Shown here: piece by piece, positions 1 through 7,127 of the stretch
How positions within the stretch are numbered: position 1 is the stretch's first letter
How the letters are laid out: each line of letters begins with the position of its first letter
Source of the DNA: Dongia_A sp964542425
Lineage (GTDB): Bacteria; Pseudomonadota; Alphaproteobacteria; Dongiales; Dongiaceae
DNA length: 44,790 nucleotides
Assembly (NCBI GenBank): GCA_964542425.1
Contig: CAZIUB010000066.1
Location: 1-44,790 of the forward strand
Direction of reading: 5' to 3'
Translations under genes and position numbers: made by a program
Notes under the pieces: generated by a model
Seen by the model: only the letters and a program-made list of their open reading frames with translations
Told to the model about the DNA's origin: nothing
Database searches by the model: none

Positions 1-44
1 TAGCGCCGGAAGCGGGAAAAAGCGGTTGCACGCCGCATAAAAAA

Positions 45-73
45 ATAGAAAATGGCGGAAGAACCCCTGTCAA
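45..73 (-). promoter_or_regulatory. possible leftward sigma70-type promoter
   Basis: On the minus strand a perfect TTGACA (positions 73-68) is followed after 17 bases by TTCTAT (50-45), in an A/T-richer stretch than the surroundings. It would drive a gene beyond the left edge of the window. No coding frame is recognisable in positions 1-131. Only the hexamers support it. Confidence 0.35.
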
Positions 74-143
74 AAACAACCTCATCCCATCGCCGCCGCA
101 AAAATCCGCTCAAAATACCGGGTTTTTAGAGGTGGCCTCAAGG

Positions 144-689
144 ATGAGCGAGGCGCCAGACAATCCGATCGGCAATTTCGTCAGCGCCATGCCGCAGGGC
201 GACAATCGCCAGCGGCAGGTCTGCGCCGATTGCGGCTTCATCAACTACCAGAATCCCAAGATCGTGGTGGGCGCGGTCGTGCATTCGGGCAGTCGCGTGC
301 TCATGTGCAGGCGGGCTATCAATCCGCGCAAGGGATTTTGGACGCTGCCCGCCGGCTATCTGGAACAGCACGAGATGACCGAGGCGGGCGCCATGCGCGA
401 GGCCTGGGAGGAAGCGCGCGCCAGGATCGAGATCGAGACCCTGCTCGCGGTCTATACGATCGCGCGCCTCTCGCAAGTGCAGCTCATTTATCGGGCGCGG
501 CTGGCCGATGCCGCCATCTCGGCCGGGCCGGAGAGTTTGGAAGTGGGGCTCTTCGAGTTCGCGGACATCCCTTGGGAGGCGATCGCCTTTCCCTCGGTCA
601 AATGGGCGCTCGGCCATTATCGCGACAGCCGCGAGCACGCGAGCTTTCCGCCTTTCGGCAACCCGCCCGGCGAGGACGGAAAACTCTGA
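144..689 (+). CDS. NUDIX hydrolase with N-terminal zinc ribbon
   Basis: Predicted 181-residue cytosolic NUDIX pyrophosphohydrolase. The N-terminal part holds a C-x2-C pair (VCADCGF, near residue 28) typical of the zinc-ribbon subgroup (Nudix_N_2). The central Nudix box reads G-x5-E-x7-REAWEEA around residues 72-94, with the catalytic RExxEE core intact. The substrate cannot be read from the sequence; relatives of this subgroup are often annotated as ADP-ribose or NADH pyrophosphatases. The start was set at ATG 144 because GAGGTGG at 128-134 lies at a good distance; a GTG at 132 would overlap that site. It is convergent with hrpB, whose stop lies 2 bases downstream, so both genes end back to back without room for a terminator. 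Confidence 0.85.
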   Translation: MSEAPDNPIGNFVSAMPQGDNRQRQVCADCGFINYQNPKIVVGAVVHSGSRVLMCRRAINPRKGFWTLPAGYLEQHEMTEAGAMREAWEEARARIEIETLLAVYTIARLSQVQLIYRARLADAAISAGPESLEVGLFEFADIPWEAIAFPSVKWALGHYRDSREHASFPPFGNPPGEDGKL

Positions 690-691
690 AA

Positions 692-3205
692 CTAGCGCGA
701 GCGGGGCCTCGCCCGCGCCGTGGGCTGTGCGAGCAGCGGATCGTCTGGCCAGGAATGCCGGGGATAGCGGCCCCGGAGGTCGGCCCGGATCGCGCGATAC
801 CCATTGGCCCAGAAACTCGCCAGGTCACGCGTCACCTGAACCGGGCGCCGGGCCGGCGAGAGGAGATGCAACAACACCTCGACGCGTCCCCCCGCCACGC
901 GCGGCGTCTGGGTGGCGCCGAACATTTCCTGCAATCGCACCTTGAGGATGGGAGGCGACCCGGCGGCATAATCCAGCGCCACGCGCGAACCCGAGGGCAC
1001 CACGAGATGCGTCGGCGCCCAATCGTCCAGTTTCTTGCGCTGGCGCCAATCAAGAAGCGATTCGATGGCCGCCATGAGATCGATCTCGGCCAGATGCTGG
1101 CGGCGCGTGACACCCAGGAGATAAGGCGAAAGCCAGTCCTCGAGGCCTTCCATCAGCGCGTGATCGGAACAATCCGGCCAGTTCGCAGCGTCGCCCTCGA
1201 GGCCGCGCAGAAATGTCACTCTGGCCTGCAAGGCCCGACTTGAATCATTCCAGGGCAGGCAATCGGGACCTAAGGCGCGGATGCCCTCGATCATCGCCCT
1301 TCGCATCGCATCGGGCGCCGGATCTTCAAGCGGGCGCGCTTTCAGCACCAGCGCCCATAGGTGTCGCTCGCGTTTGGCTTCCACCGCTTCGAGGCGCGGA
1401 TTCCAGGCCACCGAATCGGTTGAGGCGATGTCATCGGCGAAATCCTCTTCGATCTCGACGAGCGAAATGGGCGCGGCGAGAAAGACGCGCGCAGCGCGCT
1501 TGTCGCCGTCCAGCGACCCGATGGAAAGGAATTCCTCATTCGACAAGGGGTCGATGGCATCGAGCACGGCGCCCCTTCCGTTGGCCAAACGGTATTGCCC
1601 GGCCACCCCCCGCTTTTGCGCCAGACGGTCGGGATAGGCGAGCGCCAGCACGGCACCCGCCGATTCCAGCGAGGTGTCGCGAGCGCCGCGCACGCCTAAT
1701 TGCCGGCGCCAATCCTTGCTGGCGCGAAGGATGCGGGAACGCTGGTCGCGATCGATGCCGATTTCGCGGGCACCTTCGGGCACATTCAACGCCGCCAAGC
1801 GGTGGCGCAAATCGCAATCGCCGGCGCGTTCGCGAATCATATCGCGCTCGGTCAGGAGGGCGGCGATGTCGCACGCCAAGCCGCCAAGTCCGCGCCGGCG
1901 CGCGCTCAGCATCATGTGCGCGAGCCGGGGGTGCGCGCCCAGCGTCGCCATCTCGCTTCCATGGGGCGTCACCAGATAATCGGCATTGATCGCCCGCAAG
2001 CGGCCAAGGAGATCCCGCGCCTGGCCAAGGGCGGCTTCGGGCGGCGGCGTCAAAAGCGCCAAGCGCCCGGGATCGGCGACACCCCAGAGCGAGAGTTCGA
2101 GGGCGAGCGGCGCCAGATCCGAATCCTCGATCTCCGGCGGATCGAAGGGGACCATTCCGCGCTCGGTTTGAGGACTCCACAGCCGGTAGCAGCGCCCCGG
2201 GCCGGTGCGCCCGGCCCGCCCGCTTCGCTGCCTCGCGGCCGCCAGCGATGCCTTGATCGTCACCAAGCGCGACATGCCGGCAATTGGCTCGAAGCGCGGC
2301 CGGCGCTTGAGCCCGGAATCCACCACCGCCTCCACGCCATCGATGGTCAGGCTGGTCTCGGCGATCGAAGTCGCGAGAATGATCTTGCGCCGGCCGCCCG
2401 CTCCTTTGAGGATGGCGCGATCCTGCTCGGCCAAGGGAAGCTCGCCATGGAGGGGCAGGATGAGGGCACCGGACGCGATCTGGCTTTCGGCGATGCGGGT
2501 CCTTTGGCGGGCGATTTCGCGTTGGCCTGGAAGGAACACGAGGACATCGCCGACGCAATCGGCCAAGGCACGGCCGATCGCCATCGACACCCTTTCCTCG
2601 ATGCGCGCGTTCGGATCGTCGCCCAGATGGATGTTCTCGACCGGAAAGGATTTTCCTTGCGCGCGGATGATGCGCGCCTTCGGCAAGATCGTGGCCAATG
2701 CCGCCCCATCCAAAGTGGCCGACATGACGATCAGCCTGAGATCGGGCCGCAAGCTCCCCTGCGCCTCGATGGCGAATGCCAGCGCCAGATCGCCATCGAT
2801 CGTGCGTTCGTGGAACTCGTCGAACAGGATCGCGGCCACGCCGGAAAGTTCCGGGTCGCCCTGCAACTGGCGCAGAAAAAGTCCGGTCGTCATCACCTCG
2901 ATCCGGGTCTTGGGGCCAATTTTGCGCTCCATGCGCACCCGATAGCCGATGGTTTCGCCCACATCCTCGCCCAGCATCGCGGCCATGCGGGAGGCGGCCG
3001 CGCGCGCGGCCAGGCGCCGGGGTTCCAGCATCACGATCTTGGCCCCCTTCGCCCAGGAAGCATCGAGGAGAGCGAGCGGTACGCGCGTGGTCTTGCCCGC
3101 GCCGGGCGGCGCCTCCAGGACCAAATTGGGAGCCGTATCCATCGCCGCCGCGATTTCGGGAATCAGGGGCTCGATCGGCAGGTCGGTCTTGAGGTCGCGC
3201 GCCAT
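692..3205 (-). CDS. hrpB: ATP-dependent helicase HrpB
   Basis: DEAH-family RNA helicase of 837 residues, the usual HrpB size. Visible motifs are Walker A GAGKT (residues 35-39), the DEFH box (129-132), SAT (motif III), and the Q-x2-GRAGR motif VI (QRSGRAGRTGPG) in the second RecA domain. A long C-terminal half follows, with the HrpB-specific ending (PARRPVQVTRDLASFW). The role of HrpB in cells is poorly defined; it is an accessory helicase related to HrpA. The start was set at MARDLKTD (3205) rather than 3241, because the protein from there matches the normal family N-terminus. It is a single gene; the next leftward sequence upstream is only a DedA remnant. Confidence 0.93.
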   Translation of the reverse strand: MARDLKTDLPIEPLIPEIAAAMDTAPNLVLEAPPGAGKTTRVPLALLDASWAKGAKIVMLEPRRLAARAAASRMAAMLGEDVGETIGYRVRMERKIGPKTRIEVMTTGLFLRQLQGDPELSGVAAILFDEFHERTIDGDLALAFAIEAQGSLRPDLRLIVMSATLDGAALATILPKARIIRAQGKSFPVENIHLGDDPNARIEERVSMAIGRALADCVGDVLVFLPGQREIARQRTRIAESQIASGALILPLHGELPLAEQDRAILKGAGGRRKIILATSIAETSLTIDGVEAVVDSGLKRRPRFEPIAGMSRLVTIKASLAAARQRSGRAGRTGPGRCYRLWSPQTERGMVPFDPPEIEDSDLAPLALELSLWGVADPGRLALLTPPPEAALGQARDLLGRLRAINADYLVTPHGSEMATLGAHPRLAHMMLSARRRGLGGLACDIAALLTERDMIRERAGDCDLRHRLAALNVPEGAREIGIDRDQRSRILRASKDWRRQLGVRGARDTSLESAGAVLALAYPDRLAQKRGVAGQYRLANGRGAVLDAIDPLSNEEFLSIGSLDGDKRAARVFLAAPISLVEIEEDFADDIASTDSVAWNPRLEAVEAKRERHLWALVLKARPLEDPAPDAMRRAMIEGIRALGPDCLPWNDSSRALQARVTFLRGLEGDAANWPDCSDHALMEGLEDWLSPYLLGVTRRQHLAEIDLMAAIESLLDWRQRKKLDDWAPTHLVVPSGSRVALDYAAGSPPILKVRLQEMFGATQTPRVAGGRVEVLLHLLSPARRPVQVTRDLASFWANGYRAIRADLRGRYPRHSWPDDPLLAQPTARARPRSR

Positions 3206-3259
3206 TGGCCGCCACCATAGATGCACCAATGGCCGGAGCAAGTAGGATGGCGCGGGTGT

Positions 3260-3426
3260 CTAGAGGAATGAATCGGTCAGCCAGAAGTCGATCGCGTAAC
3301 GCCCGAACTTGGCCGCCGAAACCGGAACCAGGAACAGCCCCAAGGGCAAGCGCGCAAGTCCCGCGGCAAGGGTCAAGGGATCACCGATCACCGGGACCCA
3401 CGAAAGAAGCAGCGACCATGCCCCCC
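3260..3426 (-). pseudogene. 3' remnant of a DedA/YqaA-type membrane protein
   Basis: The last 55 or so codons of a DedA/SNARE-associated (YqaA-like) membrane protein: WGAWSLLLSWVPVIGDPLT, then LAAGLARLPLGLFLVPVSAA and KFGRYAIDFWLTDSFL. The SW-P-V-x-GD signature and the final membrane segments are intact, but nothing upstream encodes the first half. The frame runs straight into the dispersed repeat at 3427-3573, where an ORF remains open (to 3553) but encodes only repeat sequence. The gene is therefore 5'-truncated exactly at the right-hand end of a repeat copy. Whether insertion or recombination at the repeat removed the front half is inference. Confidence 0.7.
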
Positions 3427-3573
3427 AGCGCCAACTTTCGAATAGCCGCGAGACAGGAAACGTTTCGATGCTTCCACGAAAGTCTGGCCGCATGATACCA
3501 AATGATGAGTCACCCGCCGGCGTGCACTGGCTGGAACATTTGGCTCGAATCATCCATCAGCGACGGCGGGTAC
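3427..3573 (-). repeat. dispersed twin-hairpin repeat, copy A
   Basis: A 147-bp copy read on the minus strand from GTACCC (3573) to GGCGCT (3427). It has GTACCCGCCGTCG at the left end, CGCCGGCGGGT near the middle, and ends in TTCGAAAGTTGGC. The left end encodes the last eight codons (VPAVADG and stop) of the CueR-like regulator; the right end abuts the truncated DedA remnant. The stretch just before the final arm (about 3440-3457) differs from the other copies. Confidence 0.9.
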
Positions 3574-3975
3574 TAGGGCCAGATCCTCGAGGATCGGACA
3601 TTCCGGCCGATGATCACCGTGGCAATTCCTGGCCAGATGCGAGAGGGTTCGCGCCATGGCTTGCATCTCAGCGATCTTGCGCTCGAGGGTCGCCACATGC
3701 GCCACTGCCAGGGTCTTGACTTGCGAGGACGAGCGCCGGCGATTGCGCCACAGCGCCAGCAATTCGCGGATGTCCTCCAGCGGGAAGCCGAGCGACCTTG
3801 CGCGGTGGATGAAGCGGAGCGTGTGCACCTCCTCCTCGCCATAGAGGCGATAACCCGAATCCGTGCGCCGGGCGCGGGCAAGGAGCCCGATTGCCTCGTA
3901 ATGGCGGATCATCTTGGCGCTGACGCAAGATCGCGCGGCCGCCTGGCCGATGGTGAATTCGCGCAACATGTCCAT
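3550..3975 (-). CDS. cueR: CueR/HmrR-type copper-responsive MerR regulator
   Basis: A 141-residue MerR-family activator. The N-terminal helix-turn-helix is FTIGQAAARSCVSAKMIRHY followed by E-x-IGLL, then the wing (RTDSGYRLY). A dimerisation helix follows. The metal loop is C-H-G-D-H-R-P-E-C-P-I-L, with two cysteines eight residues apart, the pattern of Cu(I)-sensing CueR/HmrR proteins. It lies 8 bases behind copA; its AGGAG site overlaps the copA stop, so it is the second gene of the copA operon and probably activates that operon through the operator at 6228-6250. The start was chosen at ATG 3975 (5 bases from AGGAG); ATG 3969 is possible. The last residues VPAVADG are encoded by repeat copy A. 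Confidence 0.9.
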   Translation of the reverse strand: MDMLREFTIGQAAARSCVSAKMIRHYEAIGLLARARRTDSGYRLYGEEEVHTLRFIHRARSLGFPLEDIRELLALWRNRRRSSSQVKTLAVAHVATLERKIAEMQAMARTLSHLARNCHGDHRPECPILEDLALVPAVADG

Positions 3976-3983
3976 GAATCCTC

Positions 3984-6215
3984 CTAGTATTTTAGCCGCC
4001 AGCGATTGAGGCTGAGCGCGTTCGAGACCACCATGACGCTGCTCATCGCCATCGCCGCCCCGGCGATGATCGGCGACAATTGCCCGAACGCCGCCAGCGG
4101 CAATCCCAGCACATTGAACAGAAACGCCCAGACCAGGTTTTGCCGGATCTTGCGCCTGGTCGCCCGCGCCAGGTGGATCGCGGCCGGCACCAGCATGGGA
4201 TCGCCGCGCAGGAGGGCGATGCCGGCGGTCTCGATCGCGACATCGGTGCCGGTGGCCATGGCGATGCCGAGATCGGCCGCCGCCAGGGCGGGCGCATCGT
4301 TGATTCCGTCGCCCACCATGGCCACTTTCACACCCGATTGGCGAAGCGCGTCGATGGCGGCGACCTTCTCGCCCGGCAGCAATTGGGCCTTGAATTCGTC
4401 GAGCCCGATTTCGCGAGCCAAGTGACTTGCCGCGGCTTGCGAATCCCCGGTCAGCATCATGGAGCGCACACCCATTCCCTTCAATGCCCTGAGCGCCGCC
4501 TCGACCCCTTTCTTCCCTTTGTCGCCGAACGCCAGCAACGCCAGGGCTTGGCCCAAACCGTCGGCACTTTCGGCCAGATAGGAAACCGAGCATCCGGCAT
4601 TCTTGAATTCATCGGCCTTGGCCCGCAGGGAAGCGGGATCGATCGCCAATTCCGCCATCAGCCTGTCGTTGCCAAGGAGGAATTCCCGCCCCTCGATGTT
4701 TCCGGCGACGCCACGGCCAGGCAGGGTTCTGAGATCGCTGGCGGGCAAAACGGCCAATGACGAGGCCGCGTCCAGCACGGCCGAGGCCAAGGGATGGTTG
4801 GCGCCGCGCTGCAAGGCGGCGGCGAGCGCCAGCGCCCGGTCGCGCTCGATTCCAGGCGCGAGCGCGAGATCGACCAGGCGGGGGTGGCCTTCGGTGAGCG
4901 TCCCGGTCTTGTCGAAGGCCGCCACATCCACTTCGCCGGCGATTTCGAGCGCGCTTGCATCGCGCACCAGGATACCCGCTTTGGCGCCCACGCCGGTGCC
5001 GACCATGATCGCCGTCGGTGTGGCTAGGCCAAGCGCGCACGGACATGCGATCACCAGCACCGCGACCGCGTTCACGATGCCGGCCTCGAGATCGCCCGCC
5101 AAGGCCAGCCACGAGGCCACGGTCAGCAGCGCAATCGCGAGCACGATGGGCACGAAGATGGCACTCACGGAATCGACCAGGCGCTGGATCGGCGCCTTGG
5201 CGCCCTGGGCTTGGGCCACCATGCGGGTGATGCGCCCGAGCATGGTTTCGGCGCCAATCGCGGTCACCTCGATCAGGAGCCACCCCTCGCCATTGATGGC
5301 ACCCCCGATCACCTTGTCGCCGGGATGCGCCTCGATCAAAATGCTCTCGCCAGTCAGCAGCGATTGATCGACCGCACTCGATCCCTCGCGCACCAATCCA
5401 TCGGCCGCGAGTCTGTCGCCCGGGCGCGCGACCACGAGATCGCCCCGGCGCAATCGCGCGATCGGGATTTCGACATCCACGCCGTCTTGCCGCAGGATGG
5501 CAATCGTGGGTTTCAGTGCCTCGAGGGCGCGCAGGGCGGCAAGCGTGCGTCCCTTGGCCCGCTTCTCCAGCCATTTGCCGAGGCGCACCAGAATGATGAT
5601 CACCGCGCCCGATTCGAAGTAGAAATGCGCCTCGCCTCGGGCCATCAGATAGAGGCTGAGGCCGAAGGCGGCGGAGGTGCCGAGCGCCACGAGCACGTCC
5701 ATGTTGGCGCCCCCGCCCCGGATCGCGCGGAAGGCGCCGCGATAGAACCCGGCCCCCAGCCAGAACTGAACCGGGATGGCGAGCGCCAATTGAAATGAAG
5801 CGGGCAGCATGATATGCCATCCGAATGCCCTGGCCACCATCGGCAGGACCAGCGGGAGCGAGAGGAACGCGCCGAGGAGAATCGCCAGGAATTCGTGCCG
5901 GATCGAGGCCGATTCAAGCGCCTCCGCGCGCGCGCGCGCGCCATCCTCGATTTCGCCGTCGGGAGAAATCCCATAGCCGGCAGCCTCGATCGCATGCGCG
6001 ATCTGGGCCGGATCGAGAACCCCATCGCCAAGGATCTCGGCTCGCTCCGTCGCCAGGTTGACGCTGGCCGAGCTGATGCCGGGCACGCGGCCGAGAACCT
6101 TCTCGATCCGGGTGGCGCACGCGGCACAGGTCATGCCGGTGATGCCAAGGCTCAATCTGGCGGGCGCCGGGCGGGCGGAAGCGTCGGCGGGAGCGATCGC
6201 GGTCGCAGAGGTCAT
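3984..6215 (-). CDS. copA: copper-exporting P1B-type ATPase CopA
   Basis: A 743-residue P1B-1 ATPase that exports Cu(I) from the cytosol. It has one N-terminal metal-binding domain with GMTCAAC (Cys30 and Cys33), the membrane CPC motif in VIACPCALGLATPTA, the phosphorylation loop DKTGTLT, the HP-containing nucleotide domain (NHPLASAV) and the hinge GDGINDAPAL. The C-terminal membrane pair ends NALSLNRWRLKY, the usual copper-ATPase ending. It is the first gene of an operon with the CueR-type regulator. The promoter upstream is the MerR-activated type, and its predicted transcription start falls on or next to the A of ATG 6215. No ribosome-binding site is present, so the mRNA is probably leaderless. 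The nearest alternatives, a TTG around residue 21 or ATG at residue 28, would damage the first metal domain. Confidence 0.95.
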   Translation of the reverse strand: MTSATAIAPADASARPAPARLSLGITGMTCAACATRIEKVLGRVPGISSASVNLATERAEILGDGVLDPAQIAHAIEAAGYGISPDGEIEDGARARAEALESASIRHEFLAILLGAFLSLPLVLPMVARAFGWHIMLPASFQLALAIPVQFWLGAGFYRGAFRAIRGGGANMDVLVALGTSAAFGLSLYLMARGEAHFYFESGAVIIILVRLGKWLEKRAKGRTLAALRALEALKPTIAILRQDGVDVEIPIARLRRGDLVVARPGDRLAADGLVREGSSAVDQSLLTGESILIEAHPGDKVIGGAINGEGWLLIEVTAIGAETMLGRITRMVAQAQGAKAPIQRLVDSVSAIFVPIVLAIALLTVASWLALAGDLEAGIVNAVAVLVIACPCALGLATPTAIMVGTGVGAKAGILVRDASALEIAGEVDVAAFDKTGTLTEGHPRLVDLALAPGIERDRALALAAALQRGANHPLASAVLDAASSLAVLPASDLRTLPGRGVAGNIEGREFLLGNDRLMAELAIDPASLRAKADEFKNAGCSVSYLAESADGLGQALALLAFGDKGKKGVEAALRALKGMGVRSMMLTGDSQAAASHLAREIGLDEFKAQLLPGEKVAAIDALRQSGVKVAMVGDGINDAPALAAADLGIAMATGTDVAIETAGIALLRGDPMLVPAAIHLARATRRKIRQNLVWAFLFNVLGLPLAAFGQLSPIIAGAAMAMSSVMVVSNALSLNRWRLKY

Positions 6216-6221
6216 GCACCA

Positions 6222-6252
6222 TACATAGACCTTCCCATTATGGGAAGGTCAA
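6222..6252 (-). promoter_or_regulatory. MerR/CueR-type promoter and operator of copA
   Basis: On the minus strand TTGACC (-35, 6252-6247) and TATGTA (-10, 6227-6222) are separated by exactly 19 bases, the overlong spacer that MerR activators correct. The spacer carries a perfect palindrome at 6228-6250 with 11-bp arms (GACCTTCCCAT / ATGGGAAGGTC) around one base, very close to known CueR/HmrR operators. The predicted start of transcription lies at the copA initiation codon. Confidence 0.88.
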
Positions 6253-6264
6253 GAGGCGCCCCAA

Positions 6265-6410
6265 GTACCCGCCGTCGTGGGACCGGCCGATTCAGCGGCA
6301 TGATTCCGCCAGTACACGCCGGCGGGTACCATCGTTCGATGACATGCGGCCCGACTTTAGTCGAAGCATCGGAGCGGTTCGTGGATCACCCATTCTTGAA
6401 AGTTGGCACT
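6265..6410 (+). repeat. dispersed twin-hairpin repeat, copy B
   Basis: A 146-bp copy from GTACCC (6265) to GGCACT (6410). The arms GTACCCGCCG and CGGCGGGTAC are perfect inverted repeats; the second half ends TTGAAAGTTGGCACT. It lies between the two divergent copper promoters, 12 bases from the copA -35 and 6 bases from the copZ -35. The repeat has thus separated, or was inserted between, two paired control sites. Confidence 0.9.
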
Positions 6411-6416
6411 GGGCCC

Positions 6417-6447
6417 TTGACCTTGCCACAATGGGAAGCTCCATATT
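6417..6447 (+). promoter_or_regulatory. MerR/CueR-type promoter and operator of copZ
   Basis: TTGACC (6417-6422) and CATATT (6442-6447) are spaced by 19 bases. The spacer holds an imperfect palindrome at 6419-6441 that differs at only a few positions from the copA operator (GACCTTGCCA / TGGGAAGCTC). It therefore probably responds to the same CueR-type regulator. Transcription would start near 6454, giving a leader of about 30 bases before copZ. Confidence 0.82.
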
Positions 6448-6483
6448 CATGGCCATCCGTTAGACGGAACAAGGATGATCGCC

Positions 6484-6696
6484 ATGCTCAAGCTGAAGGT
6501 CTCCGGCATCACCTGCGGCGGCTGCGCCGCCTCGATCCGGCGGGCGCTTGACCGGGCGGCGCCGGGTGCCAAGGTGGCGGTGGACATCGCCACGGGCGAG
6601 GTCGCGATCGAGGGCACGCCCGACCGCGCTTCCGCCATCGCCGCGATCGAGGAAGCCGGCTATGATGTCGTGGTACCCGCTGTCGCTGATGGCTGA
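6484..6696 (+). CDS. copZ: CopZ-like heavy-metal-associated copper chaperone
   Basis: A 70-residue single HMA domain: GITCGGCAAS carries the C-x2-C copper site (Cys11 and Cys14), followed by the expected beta-alpha-beta pattern ending EEAGYDV. It would carry Cu(I) in the cytosol, for delivery to CopA. The start is ATG 6484, which has AAGGA 8 bases upstream; ATG 6475 overlaps that site. The last seven residues, VPAVADG, come from repeat copy C, the same tail as in the CueR-like regulator. Its own promoter has a CueR-type operator, so it should be induced together with copA. Confidence 0.9.
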   Translation: MLKLKVSGITCGGCAASIRRALDRAAPGAKVAVDIATGEVAIEGTPDRASAIAAIEEAGYDVVVPAVADG

Positions 6697-6816
6697 TCCA
6701 TCAGTATGACCCCGCCATTACACGCCGGCGGGTACCATCATCTGGTAACATGCGGCCCGACTTTCGTGGCAGTATCGTAACGTTTGATGAATCACGCTTT
6801 TTCGAAAGTTGGCACT
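6673..6816 (+). repeat. dispersed twin-hairpin repeat, copy C
   Basis: A 144-bp copy from GTACCC (6673) to GGCACT (6816). It begins inside the copZ coding frame and provides its last seven codons and stop. The central arm CGCCGGCGGGTACCATCAT and the terminal TTCGAAAGTTGGCACT are intact. Confidence 0.9.
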
Positions 6817-6871
6817 ATGCGAGGTGGCTTGATCGCATGGTGCGTTTGGGTGGATCGACGAGAGGCATCGC

Positions 6872-7093
6872 GTGAATCGTTTCTTGTTATGGGTCGGGTT
6901 CACGTTTTCGTGCGCGCTGGCTCTGCTATTCGCGCTGGCCTCGTTTTTCTCGGTTTCGATGGGCAATTTGCATTGGGATTGGCCGTTGGCGCTTGGCCTG
7001 GGGGCGGTAACGGGCGCGATCGCCGCGCTCTTTGTTTGGCTGGCGGGCATCGCCTGGCGGGCCTTGAAGCGCGGCCGAGCCAATCGCATCTAA
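6872..7093 (+). CDS. small two-segment membrane protein
   Basis: A 73-residue protein with two hydrophobic segments (about residues 4-28 and 37-62) and a basic C-terminus (RALKRGRANRI). I do not recognise a family. The start codon is GTG, with GAGAGG about 7 bases upstream. It lies 34 bases before the multicopper oxidase gene and 55 bases behind repeat C, so it is probably co-transcribed with the oxidase and may be part of the copper module, but its sequence has no obvious metal site. Confidence 0.6.
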   Translation: MNRFLLWVGFTFSCALALLFALASFFSVSMGNLHWDWPLALGLGAVTGAIAALFVWLAGIAWRALKRGRANRI

Positions 7094-7127
7094 GGGCGAT
7101 CAAATTCTTCGCAACAGGAAGACGCCG

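Noticed and set aside
1..131. Partial coding sequence at the left edge
   Set aside because: No frame on either strand shows a protein-like composition; only a possible leftward promoter is seen.
230..1243. A 337-codon open frame overlapping the NUDIX gene and the hrpB end
   Set aside because: It lies in another frame of the NUDIX gene and antisense to hrpB. Both of those have clear family motifs; this one has none.
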